A DNA stretch of 64,000 nt from Rhabditophanes sp. KR3021 (taxonomy: Eukaryota > Nematoda > Chromadorea > Rhabditida > Alloionematidae): assembly GCA_963281155.1 (NCBI GenBank), contig CAUJLY010000004.1:2294001-2358000 (forward strand), in the 5' to 3' direction. Positions 1 through 11,658 of this stretch are shown here, in pieces (the stretch's first letter is position 1; the number at the start of each line of letters is the position of its first letter). Both the position numbers and the translations under genes were made by a program. The notes below the pieces were generated by a model that saw only the letters and a program-made list of their open reading frames with translations, ran no database searches and had not been told where the DNA came from.

Positions 1-3000
1 GTGGCTTTCCTGTTCTAATTGGCCTCAAATATTTTACTAATCTGAGTTGTCTTAAATTAATAAATCAGGAAATTGTAAGTTTAAGACCTATTAATGAAGT
101 CTCCCGTACTTTGACTGAATTGTGGCTGGTAGAGGGAATTATTCAGGACATTACCGGCATAGAAACATGCAAAAAGCTAAAGAAAGTGTATTTGTATGAC
201 AATAAAATCGAAGATGCTAAATTGATTGGCTCTCTAACTAATCTAGAATGCTTATGGATAGGTGAAAACAAGTTAAAAAGCTTTGCATTCCTTCGTCATC
301 TGTCTAGTCTAGTTGAGTTGAAACTTAATGGTAAACAATGTACTGACAGCAATCTCATAACGATTGACAAGTGGTCGTCTAAGTTGAAAATATTAGACAT
401 TTCTAATAACAATTTGGTGTCGCCTCAAGCGTTAATACTTTCTGCAACATGTGAAACATTAAAGTCTATATTTGTTAATTGGGATTTTGAGGAAGAATCC
501 AAGATGGGATTAAGCAAGAATTTAATTAATATGTTTTTGTTTCAATTCAGATACCTAAATTCAATTAATAATCAAATTATTCCTGATCAACAACAAATTA
601 GCCTAAGAAATCAGGCTAGGAATGAGCTTTATTTAGCTTTAAATTTAGCATTGCAATGCCAAGAAGATTATATCCAAGCAAAAACAAATATTGAAAAGAT
701 TACCTTATCAGTTCATGAAAAATTAAGTTTATATGTGCTATTATTAAGCAAAGCTAAAATAAATGCACCTAAAAAGGAAGGTCGTCGTAACATCGTTACT
801 AAGATGTACGAGGATTACCTAAAAAACTTGAAAAATATCAGAAAGACAAAGCGATTGGCATTGGACTTTGAATATAAATTAAAATCATTGAAGCAGTACT
901 TTATTTCAGTTAATAAACTCGAATCTGCTAATATGCTGACATTCCGTTTTTTGGATAGTATTGAAATTGAGCTATTTACGACGATGCTAACGAATCATTT
1001 TACTTTTGGCAAAAGCCACTCTCTCAAAATTTTGTTTGCTTGCTCACTAACACCTGAAGAATTTGTCTTTGACAATGTAGAAAATTTGTTCTGCATCAGT
1101 GGGCCTAATACAACTAACAAAAACGTAACTACATGGACATTAACGCAAATAATAGAACTAATGGACAGGAGAGGGTTTGTGAAAAGTGAAATAACAGAGA
1201 ATATTCAGATATTTAAAAATATTTGTAAATTCTTTTCTTCAGATGATTCTAAGAAAAGCAAGTATTTGTTAGTTCCAATTGTGGAACATATACCTCCGTC
1301 AGCTGACGATAAAATAAATGCTTCAATAGATGAAGATGACGAGGCTGAAGATATGGTTCATTGGAACGATATGACTTTAAAAGCTTTTCTAATTATTGAA
1401 GCGAAATTAGTTGAAGACTTTACAATTGACATGGTTCGCGATAGCAACTTATTTGAATCGCAAATTACTGATCAAATGAAAAGAATCAAAGGGATGGGAA
1501 TAGATATTTCATTAAATCACAAGAAAAATGACCAAGACAACGAAGTAATAGCTGCTTTAATTTACGAAGGAAAGGTTAAAAAAGAAACGGCTAAAATAAG
1601 AAAATTAAGTGATGTTATTTCTCAAAATATAAATCAAATTAACTGGAATAAGGAAATAGTAGATTCCAATTCAAAACCTTATACAATTAGAAAGCAATTA
1701 GAGATTTTATTGAACTTTAATGAGAAGGGTTTATTCATTGATATGATAGACTTTCAAACAAACGCTACTTTAATAAATGTACCTGATTTAAGAATAACAA
1801 AACTAGATGACTTAACAAGATTCGACAAGTTAACACACCTTAATTTATCAAATAATAGTCTGCATTCAATTAAAAAAATGGATTGCTTAACTAATTTAGT
1901 TTATTTGGATGTTTCACACAACAATATTACCGTGATTGAGGACTTGCCAGAGAATTTAAATGTTTTTAATATTAGCTTCAATAATATTAAAAGTATTGAA
2001 AGTATTGCAAAACTGATTTTATTAATTCATCTGGATATGGCATCCAACTCAATTAAGTCTCTCAAAGGACTCGAGAATTCAATTGTTTTGGAAACTTTAT
2101 TAGGTTCGCATAACATTATTGCTGATAAAAGTGAATTAGATCTTTTTGATTCATTCCATAAACTAGCATACATTGATTTATCAAATAATCCAGTCACTTT
2201 GATTGATGGCTACAGAAAGAAAATTATTTTAGCTAACAAAAGCTTGTATGCGCTGGATAGAGAGATTATTCAAAAGACGGAATTCAAAAATAGTCTTCAA
2301 AAAAGTGGCAAAATATTGGATATTCAATTAATTACAACTTCGGCACCTAATTTCAAAACGTCGAATACTTTGAATCTAGAACATTTACAAATTCAAGCCA
2401 TTGTTCTAAACAATGACGCAATTGATGACCTCTTTCATGTTTCAAAATTAAATTTATCCGGAAATAAACTTACAGCTATTAATCCACTGCTTAATTTAAA
2501 GAATTTAGTCGAATTAAACTTATCCGAAAACTTTATTTCCACCTTGGCAATTGAAAACAAAATAACAACAAGCACCTTTTTGAATTTACCCAACTTGGAA
2601 GTATTAAAACTACCTAAAAATAATATTTCAAGTAATACAATAGTTCGTTTAAATTTAAAAAATGTTTAACAAACTAAAAGAGCTCGATTTAAGTGGTAAT
2701 AACTTGGTAAAATTTGATTTTGGTTTGCTAGCCGACTTACATCACCTACAAAAACTGTATTTACAAAACAATCAGATTAAGCAACTAGTCAGAAAGAATT
2801 TACAATCTCTAATATGGTTGAATTTAAGTGGGAATAAATTAAAAGATATCGATCAAACAGCATTTGTGGAATTACAGCATTTAGATGTATCAAATAACAA
2901 AATCTCAACTTGCTCTGCCTTAAAAGCAATATCAAGGATGCCCAAATTGACTTATTTAGATTGTAGAAACAATAGTGTTTGTGGGAGAAGAGTTTATTCT

Positions 3001-3406
3001 GATTTTATTAAGAATCAATCAAAGTCATTGCGAATATTAGATACTTTGGATATAAATAATATTCCTATAGCTTTGGGGCCAGTTAAAACAAGCAAGGAAT
3101 TGCCTACCATTGATCAGATAATGCCCGCAAGACTGATGGCTAATACTAAACAAAAAAACAAACATAAACTTTCTCGATTCATTAGATAAGTTTAAAGACG
3201 ATTTTTCAGCAGAATCAACATCTCTATGGGACGTGAACGACATACAAATAGTCAAACCAAATTTAAAAAATTTAAGAGCAATCAAACACACAGGCAAAAA
3301 AATTGTATCTTCGGATTATTTTTATGGTTTAGATGATACGACAAAGGTTGATCAAGATTTCATGTTGAAAGGGATCAAAATAAAAACAAAAATGAGTGGC
3401 AGATAA
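1..3406 (+). CDS. LRRC9: LRRC9-like leucine-rich repeat protein, 5'-partial
   Basis: The reading frame is open from base 3, so the start lies left of the window. The protein has an N-terminal LRR block (about residues 1-140), a long non-LRR middle, a second LRR block (about bases 1770-2250) and a third C-terminal LRR block. This spacing, and local matches such as FPVLIGL...FTNL followed by KLKKVYLYDNKI, fit vertebrate LRRC9 as I remember it. The frame changes twice, each time at an A homopolymer: A6 at 2657-2662 and A7 at 3152-3158. Removing one A at each site restores a single frame that ends at TAA 3404-3406. The family is tied by inference to cilia or cytoskeleton; no enzymatic motif is visible. 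No intron is needed in 3.4 kb, which is long for this window. An alternative 49-nt intron (2632-2680) would join frames 1 and 2 but would destroy an LRR. Family call fairly good; exact protein uncertain. Confidence 0.62.
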
Positions 3407-3407
3407 A

Positions 3408-3909
3408 TTATAACTTTAATTTTGCGGCGTAATTTGCACAGTCCAAGACATCGGCATCTTCGCGGTGGTCAGAGTTGCTACAAAAATGGGAAAGAAGTCT
3501 TTTCTTTTCCTCTTGAATGAGAGATGGGCTGAAGAAGGCTTTTTCGCAGTTTGATTTGCATGAATTGCTTATCTTCCTATGATAGTTGCAACAAATTTCT
3601 CCATCTCTGAATTTGAAATGATCAACCTCGGGGAAGATTTCCTTATACTCTAAACAAAATTATATTGAATTAAATAAGTAACTTACTAGAATCGATGCAA
3701 TTACCCATAACATAAAACTCATTCTTTGTTGAACTGGCACAAGGTTCCAATTTCCATCCTGATTCCAATTTTTCCAACAAAAGATTTCTGCATTCAACAG
3801 GAATTCGGCACTCAGCAATGATTAATTTCAATTTATAGCTCCTTAAGTTGTCGAAGCTAATGGCAGAGACGAAACAGGCGCAAACAGCTAATAAAATAAA
3901 TATATACAT
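3408..3909 (-). CDS. small secreted cysteine-rich protein
   Basis: Two exons, 3909-3687 and 3649-3408, are joined across a 37-nt GT-AG intron (donor gtaagt, acceptor tttgtttag), giving about 154 residues. The first about 17 residues (MYIFILLAVCACFVSA) form a clear signal peptide. The mature part has about ten cysteines, including an adjacent CC pair in exon 2 and spaced single cysteines after it, so a disulfide-stabilised extracellular protein is likely. The cysteine count resembles small nematode secreted modules such as the DB module, but I cannot assign a family. The stop codon lies 1 nt from the stop of the convergent LRRC9-like gene, so the two transcripts must overlap at their 3' ends. 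I do not recognise a function. Confidence 0.6.
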
Positions 3910-4222
3910 ATTATTTTAGATATTGTAAAACTGAAGACAATTTTATTTGTGATAAACCTTTGCTGAGTCACTTCTTTAAATGCAAATTTAGTGTACAAGC
4001 AATGAAGTAGACGAAACAAAATTATGATATAATCTAAAATATTGGTCACTATATGTCTACTACTCAACATAGTCCTTGACTAATAAAAAACCATTAATTA
4101 TTGAGGCCAATTTGAATAGCATTAAAGTGACATATCATGTAATTTATCTAATCAAGAGGTCGAAGAAAAATGAATTAATTGGCATTTTAAAAAATTTATT
4201 TTATAAAGAACAATTTAATAAA
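3910..4222. other. intergenic, no gene seen
   Basis: AT-rich spacer between the secreted Cys-rich gene and eIF2D. It holds a minus-strand AATAAA (plus-strand TTTATT at 4195-4200) just past the eIF2D stop, and probably the Cys-rich gene promoter. A 60-codon open frame here has no coding character. Confidence 0.5.
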
Positions 4223-5929
4223 TTAAGCAGTTGAAACATTGACATATTTACTATCTATGCCATAATCCTTTTTCAAGAAATCTCTAATGGTTTTGGTATG
4301 ATCTCCTTGGACTTCCACGACCATTTCACCGGTAGCTCTCTTACGACCTTCGAAACATCCTGCTGACCCAGCATACCTCTTTTGAAGAGCAGAGGAGAAT
4401 TTAGCATTTTGAAGGTTAAAGGCTTTCATGTTTCTAAAAACTGTAACCAGTTTGTTGGTTCTTTTTTCGGCATGAATGTCGATTTTAGGGATGGTTCCTT
4501 TGTGGAGTTCTACATTTCCGTCAGAGTCTTTTATTGAATATCCTTGTGAGCATTCTTTTGTCAAGGCTACTGCAAGGCTGCGACTAGTTTGCAATTTGTT
4601 TTCCCAATCATCCTTTATCCGTAAAAATTTGGCCAAATCAATATCAATTTTAACACGATCATTTTGAATTTGCAAGTCATTAACCATGGCATAATCCATG
4701 ATTGTCTTTTGCAATTGTGAAATTGTCAGGAAACTACACCCTGCCTTGACGGAAGGATCAAATACAGCTTCAAAGAATTTCTTCACCGGCTTTGTAACAA
4801 CAAAAAGTTCTTGAATGCAATAACCACTAGTTGTTTCTTTTTCGTCACTTTCCAAACTTGGTTTGCCATCAGTTGGTTCAAATGCTTTAAGTTCTTCATC
4901 ATTGAAATTGACAGATCTTAGCATTTGAACATCTTTCGCAGCTGAAACACTAAATAATTTTTGCTTTCTACTTTCATTAACATATTTGATGTAATTCTTT
5001 AGGTTCTTATGACTAGTATTCTTCAAATTAATTTTAACTCCGTCAGTTACACATTTTTGAACATAATTCTGGAAGAAAAAGCCTAAATCCATCGGCAACA
5101 AAGTATTGTCTTGAAGTAAAAACTTAGCAGCAGAAAGAAAGGATAAATGAAGCTTTTCATCATCCAATTCTTTTGCTAACTCTTCGACTATTTCAGATTC
5201 ATTCGCAAGAGATACATCTTCCAATTCCTCAGTCACTTCTGCAACTACCTCTTCAGCTGCTATTACTTCTGGCAAAAGAGATTCAATATTGTAACAATAC
5301 GCTTCGAAACCTCCTAGAATTTCCCACAGGCAATCCTTTTCTCTAGTCATATGAATTACACCTAAAGATCTCAACGGATATCTTTCAGTTTTGTAATTAT
5401 ACATTCCAGAAGTTGGAATTGCAATTCCAATTGGTCCAATGACTTTATCAGTTCCTTCCATAATTTTAAAAACAAAGGAAGTTACCAAATGATCAAATTT
5501 AGGAAAAACATCGTAAGGTTTTTCATCATTAAAGACATCGGCTGCAGTAATACAACCATGATTCTTAATATTTTTCCAAAAAGTCTTGCTGACAAAGACA
5601 GGAGGGAACATTCGTTGATTCAACGTACTTGTTTTCAAAGTTGGATACCAACTATTTTTAGATTTTCCGTCTTTAAAGAAAATGGGTTCACCATTAACTC
5701 TTAAGACATCTAATTCATTTTTGATATCAGTGCGCATTTTTGCAATTTCAACTTTTGCTTTTGGTGGCAATAATGAATCATACTTGTCTTTTCCGAGTAA
5801 TTTGATGCATCCAGTACTAAATATTTTGGAAAGATTATTAATGATTAAATATTATGCTTACATCTCGCTTTCACGTGCCAATTTCGTAGTCTTGGTCGTC
5901 AAAGGCCCATTAAACCAAAACACATCCAT
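4223..5929 (-). CDS. EIF2D: translation initiation factor eIF2D (ligatin)
   Basis: Two exons, 5929-5862 and 5816-4223, separated by a 45-nt intron (gtaagc...tatttag), give about 553 residues against about 584 in human. Exon 1 begins MDVFWFNGPLTT and adds the N-terminal segment that a downstream ATG at 5770 would miss. Order: N-terminal MCT1-like and PUA region (about 1-170), an acidic linker (about 190-230), a winged-helix/SWIB region (about 260-450), and a C-terminal SUI1/eIF1-like domain (KLVTVFRNMKAF near residue 480, then QGDHTKTIRDFL). eIF2D delivers initiator tRNA to the ribosomal P site and helps recycle 40S subunits in the cytosol. The domain order and the SUI1 motif are direct observations; the function is family knowledge. 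A minus-strand AATAAA follows at 4200-4195. It is divergent from NOG1, with about 240 bp between starts. Confidence 0.85.
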
Positions 5930-6150
5930 ATTCAAATAACTTTAAAAGTTGCGATTGTCTCGCAGCTTCTTTCTAAATAAACTCTAAGTGACTTTCCTCC
6001 AACTTGTTTATATCGTAAGCTTGTCACTTCCTGTCGAGAGTTAGTCCTATCACAGGTTTTCAATTTCAAATATTAAAAGTTATTTAGAGTATTCGGCTAT
6101 AAATATGATACAAAGTCTCAATAGCATAAATAATAATTTTATTTAATTTT

Positions 6151-6152
6151 AG
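6151..6152 (+). promoter_or_regulatory. probable trans-splice acceptor of NOG1
   Basis: ATTTAATTTTAG ends 15 nt before the NOG1 start codon with no plausible upstream coding exon, which fits a spliced-leader acceptor in a nematode. Confidence 0.4.
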
Positions 6153-6167
6153 GGTTTAGATACGATC

Positions 6168-8420
6168 ATGTCGTACAATTTCAAGCGCATAACATGTGTT
6201 CCTACAGCTTCTGTAAGTTGATTTGTAATTTATTGATAATTTATGTACTTTTTAGGACCTTAAAGAAGTAGTATTGTCCAAGACTCAAAGGAAAACACCA
6301 ACAGTTGTTCACAAGGCTTATTCTATTGGTAGAATTAGAGCGTTCTATGCTCGCAAGATCAAGTTCCTCCAGCAAACTCTTCACGACAAGTTGAGTATGA
6401 TTTTGTCGGAATTCCCTAACGTCGAGGAAGTTCATCCATTCTATGCTGATCTCATGAATATCCTCTACGACAAAGACCATTACAAAATTGCCTTGGGGCA
6501 GATGAATACAGCTAGACATTTGATTGATGGAATCGCAAGAGAATACGTTCGTATGATGAAATACTCTGATTCTTTGTATCGTTGTAAAATGTTAAAGAAG
6601 GCAGCACTTGGGCGAATGGTCAAATTGCTTGTCAGAAACAAGTCTTCTTTTGAATATCTTGAACAAGTCAGACAACATTTGTCCAGACTTCCTTCGATTG
6701 ATCCAAACACCAGAACACTTATTCTTTGTGGATTCCCTAATGTCGGAAAGTCCTCTTTTATCAACAAGATGACCAGAGCTGATGTTGAAGTTCAACCTTT
6801 CGCCTTCACCACTAAATCTCTTTATGTTGGTCATTTGGATTACAAGTACCTTAGATTTCAGGTTATTGATACTCCGTAAGTTGATTCATCCAAAGCTTGC
6901 TAAAGACCATGCAAATGTTCATAAAAAGTCGCAAACAAACTATTAAATAAATCAAAAACAGGGGTCAGTAGTTTAAAAATAAAACTAATACTTAGAACGT
7001 ACTCTAAAGGCTTGCCATGCGCAAAATGATTTAGAACTAATTGAACTACTCCACTAAAGTTAAATCCAAATTTAAAGTTAAAAGTGTTGTTTTAGCACGA
7101 TCCACTTTTGCATTATTTTGATTAATTTTTGTTTATAGAGGTATCCTGGATCAACCTCTCGAATGCCGTAACACCATTGAAATGCAAGCCGTTACCGCTC
7201 TTGCCCATTTAAAGGCTACTGTTGTCTTCATGATGGACGTATCTGAGCAATGTGACCATTCAATCGAAGAGCAAGTTCATTTGTTCGAATCCATTAGACC
7301 TCTGTTTGCGAACAAACCAGTCGTTGTTGGGTTAAACAAAATTGATATTATCAAGAGAGAGCATTTACCTGAAGAGAAGCAAGCTATTTTGAAGCAAATT
7401 GAGGCAGGTGGGGTTCCAGTTTTGGAATTATCTACTGTCGATGAACTTGGAGTTTCTGAGTTGAAAAATCATGCTTGTGAATCTTTGTTGGCTCAAAGAG
7501 TTGAAGAAAAACTCCACAACAAGAAAGTTACCGACAATGGAGTTTTGGCTAGAGTCTTTGTCGCCTACCCAGAAAGAAGAGATGAAGCCGTTCGTTTACC
7601 ATTTATTCCAGAGGGTGCTAAACAAAAGGTCCTCCACAAGAAAGTCGAGGCTATGCAGACTGACGCCCCAGAAAATGATTTGGCTCCCTATCGTGATGAG
7701 AATACGAGAAGACTTGAGCGTGAGATTGAAGTCGAAATGGGTAACAAATATATCCTCGACTTGAAGAAGAAGTACTTGTTGAAAAATGAGGATGAGAAGT
7801 ATGATGTTATTCCTGAAATCTGGGAAGGACACAACATCTCGGACTTCGTTAGTGCCGACTTCAACCTTCTGTACGAAAAGATCAAGGAAGACGAAACTGC
7901 CAGAGAAGCTGCTGGAGTTTACGATCAAGAAATGGAAACTGACGATGAAGAAACTAGAAGACTTCTCGACATCTCTAAGGACATCACTGAAAAGGAAATA
8001 ATGATTAGATATGAAGCTCGTAACAAAGATAGAATCAACGCTCCTAAAGTCTCCCGTGCCATTACTAGGTATGCCGAAAGAACTAAGGACAGACTTGAAG
8101 CACAACTCGGGTCTATCGGAATCAACGTATCAAAGGACAGACTTAAGAACTTGGCAACCGAATCGGCCAAACCAAGAAGAGGAAAGAAGATGGATGTCGG
8201 GTTTGTCAGTAAACTCAAAGCACCAGCCAAGATCCCTCGCCGTATCCTGGCGATGCCATCAACGGAAATCCGTGCAGTTGCTAGTAAAATCCACAAAACA
8301 TCTATGCGTCTTAGCAAAAGAGAAGGTAAACAAGGAGAAGCTGATAGACACGTCTTTACCGAAAGACCAAAACATTTGTTCTCCGGCAAGCGTGGAAACG
8401 GGAAAACCGATTGGCGTTAA
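6168..8420 (+). CDS. NOG1: nucleolar GTP-binding protein NOG1 (GTPBP4)
   Basis: Three exons, 6168-6212, 6256-6875 and 7139-8420, give about 648 residues (human GTPBP4 is 634). The start [14 protein letters not shown] is typical. The N-terminal helical domain is followed by the OBG-type GTPase: G1 [10 protein letters not shown], then DTPG formed across the second splice junction, and G4 NKID in exon 3, then the NOGCT region and a basic C-terminus. NOG1 is a GTPase of pre-60S ribosomal particles in the nucleolus and nucleoplasm. Intron 1 is 43 nt and intron 2 is 263 nt. AATAAA at 8485-8490 is the likely polyadenylation signal. Near-complete agreement with the family in length and motifs makes this one of the firmest calls. 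Confidence 0.97.
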
Positions 8421-9424
8421 TTGTTGTTCCTGTATTTTTAATATCTTTATTATTGTTAAGCATGTTTTTTTTATTTGTTGTTATAATAAACCTTTTGGAA
8501 GTTTAACTTTTGCTTTCTTTTCTAAGTCTAGAAAATGTTGTATAGATCTAATAAAAGGCTTTTTGAAACAAACTGTATATATCAAAATGTTCAGTAGATT
8601 TAAACTACTTATTGGCCTTGTTTTGTCTATATTTATAGGTTTTTAAGGTTGACTAATACATACGTAAATCTGAATATTATTATACATAGCCAAAATTGAT
8701 TGTCACAATTTTAATGAGAAGATCTATTACAATTTTGTCTAAAGTGCGTTAAAGGGTACTTAAATAAAGGCACATTTTTGCAACTCATAAAAGCTTTTAG
8801 TGAACAAACCATAGGACTTCATTATTCTAATATTCACACCATCTTTTTGCTAAAAGCATTTTGCTAGGTATCATCTTATTAAAATCGATTGTTAGTACAC
8901 TACCTCATTTAAAAAATAAAATCCTCCAGCTACACATTTATTAGTGCACTAATCTTGCTGTTCCCTATATATCTAGTCTACCATTTATCTTGCCACGATT
9001 GCATTCAAACAAGGCTAGACAGACCACCCGATTGGTAAAACCATCTCTCACAATTGACCAGTCTATTGACCAGCACTATACAACAACCGCAATATCCGAT
9101 AAGTATAAATTTATTTAAATTTGGCTCTATATTTCCTGCCGCACAAGGAATCTATTTATAATTTTTGCCACGACGTATGCGCAGAATATGAGTGTCTGTA
9201 TAGATTATTTTTATATATAAAATATATACATCACACTATATCTTTTTATTTTCTAACTTTTTGTTTACGTATTCTCACAAATAGCATTTATTATAGATGC
9301 TCTAGTCTATAAATTATCCAATACCTATCATATTAATCTTTTTAGGTTTACCTAGCATCTACAATTTATGCTTTTTTATGATATTAATTAGGTCTTATCA
9401 ACTCCTTCGATTACTCATTATTTG
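8421..9424. other. intergenic spacer
   Basis: Contains the NOG1 polyadenylation signal (8485-8490) and then AT-rich sequence leading to the Ada2-like gene. No coding-like frame, RNA gene or repeat was recognised. Confidence 0.5.
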
Positions 9425-11472
9425 ATGAATACAAACAAAATGTCTGAACTTTGGGAAGATCCTCCTAAATATACAGAGGATCTGTCTTTAGATCCACAAT
9501 ATTGCTTTTTCTGCTACGGACGAATGCTTTCAGACCCGTTTGTTTTTTGTAAAGAATGTAATGCTGATGGGAATGTTTTAATTTGCTTGAACGTAAGTCT
9601 ACCATTATTCTCGTTTGTTCCAATACCTTTTCAGTGCTTTCAAATTGGTTCGGAAGGAGGAGGTCATCTTCGCGGCCATAATTATGCCATCGTCAATACA
9701 CTTGGGCCAACTGTTTATCCCGCACCTTCCGAGTCGTTTCCTTCCTCTTCCAATCCGAGATGGTTTTGGGAAGACGATAAAGCAGTGTTCAAACAAGCTC
9801 TTCGTTATCGAGCTGGTAACTGGAATAATTTGGCTGCGGAATTTAAAAGAGACTCCCAAATAGCCAGGAAACGATTTAGGTCTTTTTTTGAAAAGGGTAA
9901 ATATGGTGATGTCTTGACAAAGGAATTTGCCAAAGTATCTTTCCACTCGGACACGATGGAGCTTAAATTTAATAAGTATTTCGCGGAGGATGAATTGAAT
10001 GAGAGTAGCGGACCAGTGGACACTTCGCCGGCAGAGATTCAAACCGAATGTGCCTCAACTCCTACTATAGTTCCCGAATCTGAACAACCTGAAAGTGGGA
10101 ACTCAGACTATAAAACTACAATCGATTCGCTTGAATTGATGGAAACCGCCGTTAATGAAGTAAGGGCGGAAATGGAGTTAAAAAGAGTCAAGATTGCGAG
10201 AGCGATAAGGCCATACTGCATTCCAGAAGAAGGTGAGATGCAGGAAGAAGAAGAAGTTGAGGGAGAAATAGCCAAACTAATGAATGCCCCTGACGATGAA
10301 TTAGATGCTGAGGATGATGGGACAACGGAGGAAGTTGAAGGCAGTGCTGAATCTGAAATCGTTGAAGCAACACCAGAACCAGCACCTGTCAAGACAGTTG
10401 ACAGGAAAAGAAAAAGACGTGGCGGTGCCACTGACCTTGACACTCCAACCTCTTCCAATAGAAGAAAAAGAGCCCCAGCGCCAGTTCCAGTCGAAAAATC
10501 ATCTTCCTCTTCTTCAGTTCGTTCACAAGGTTCTAAGAACAAAACACCTTCACAATCATCTGAAGAAGTGCCCTCCTCTCCACGCGGTAAAACATTTACT
10601 TTCAAAAAGACTAAAATGAATGTAACAGAAGCTACACGTACTTTCGTTCAAGTCGGTCAAAACATTCACTCCAGGACATCAACAGACGTTCCCGAAGAAA
10701 TAGCATCACAAATTAATCCAGACGATGCAGCTGTTCTAACTTATCATCCCCATCGTGATGATTTTGACATGGTAAATACATAAAAAGAGTTCTCCCTAAA
10801 GCCCCTACGAGTCTATTTAGTTTTACATGATTAACTATTTTATTTTGTCTTGTATTATATGTATAATGTGAATGAATATTGCGGGTTCTTATACTTAATG
10901 AAATTTTACATACTTTTTATCTATAGGATTATATACAAGATCTCGAGGCAAACTCAGCCATGATATTGGGGCAAGAAACATTCCCTGGAGGAACTATTCC
11001 ACTTTTCATGGAAATTAACAAAAATAGATTAGTGAGGGGATGGGGACATAGAAAGGAGTTTCATTCAGTGGTTAGAAATCACGATGTTATTCCTGACTTC
11101 ATAGCAAAACATAAAAATGGTGGAGTTGCTCCAAAAAATGGAACAGTGGCCCCAAAAACACACGAAGAAGTAGCTGAGGCTGAAATGAAAAATAAACTAA
11201 AGGAATTTCGAACTGTATTAAATCGTACTGAGTACGATTATGTCTGCCAGCAATTTGCAGCAACTAATGTCTTAGTAGACCAAATAAAAGAGCTTCAACG
11301 GCTTCAAGAAGAAGGACAAACTGAAGTTCCTCCACAATCTGAAATGCCACTTCTTGTTAGTCCTGTCAAAAAAAGAAGGAAAAAGAAGAAGTTAATTTTT
11401 TCACGTCCTCCTAATAAGGCTAAGAGCTGGGGATTGATGAAAAAATTAACACAAGAGAGGATGAAAGAATAA
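9425..11472 (+). CDS. TADA2B: transcriptional adaptor Ada2 (TADA2B-like)
   Basis: Three exons, 9425-9592, 9635-10771 and 10927-11472, give about 616 residues. The N-terminus is a ZZ zinc finger with paired cysteines (YCFFC, CKEC, CLNC across the first splice) and a terminal HLRGHNY histidine pair. A divergent SANT/Myb domain follows (NWNNLAAEFKRDS). Then comes a long low-complexity insert: acidic (about residues 270-320), then a basic Ser/Pro-rich stretch with several RKR clusters. Exon 3 carries the Ada2-specific region: the RDDFDM/DYIQDLEANSA junction and VDQIKELQRLQEEG. No C-terminal SWIRM domain is evident, which favours the 2B type. Ada2 couples Gcn5 acetyltransferase to nucleosomes in SAGA-type complexes. 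The ATG at 9440 is an alternative start. AATAAA at 11536-11545. The family is sure; the 2A/2B subtype less so. Confidence 0.85.
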
Positions 11473-11658
11473 TTGACAGTATCTTTCTCAACAACATACA
11501 TAAATAATCACATTCCTACATTGATCTTTCAATTTAATAAATAAAAAGCAATTTTCGATACATTAAACAAAGTACAATCTTTTACATAAAACACATTATT
11601 AAAATTTATTAAACAAAAATATCTTTTTTAAAAAATACACTTCTTTCAATGTATGTAC

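Noticed and set aside
2632..2680. 49-nt GT-AG intron in the LRRC9-like gene
   Set aside because: It would join the frames but deletes half an LRR; a single extra A at 2657-2662 gives a better repeat register.
7471..8646. Long open frames overlapping NOG1 on both strands
   Set aside because: They are frame shadows of the firmly identified NOG1 exon 3.
10108..10605. 165-codon minus-strand frame opposite the Ada2-like gene
   Set aside because: Antisense shadow of the acidic/basic low-complexity insert.
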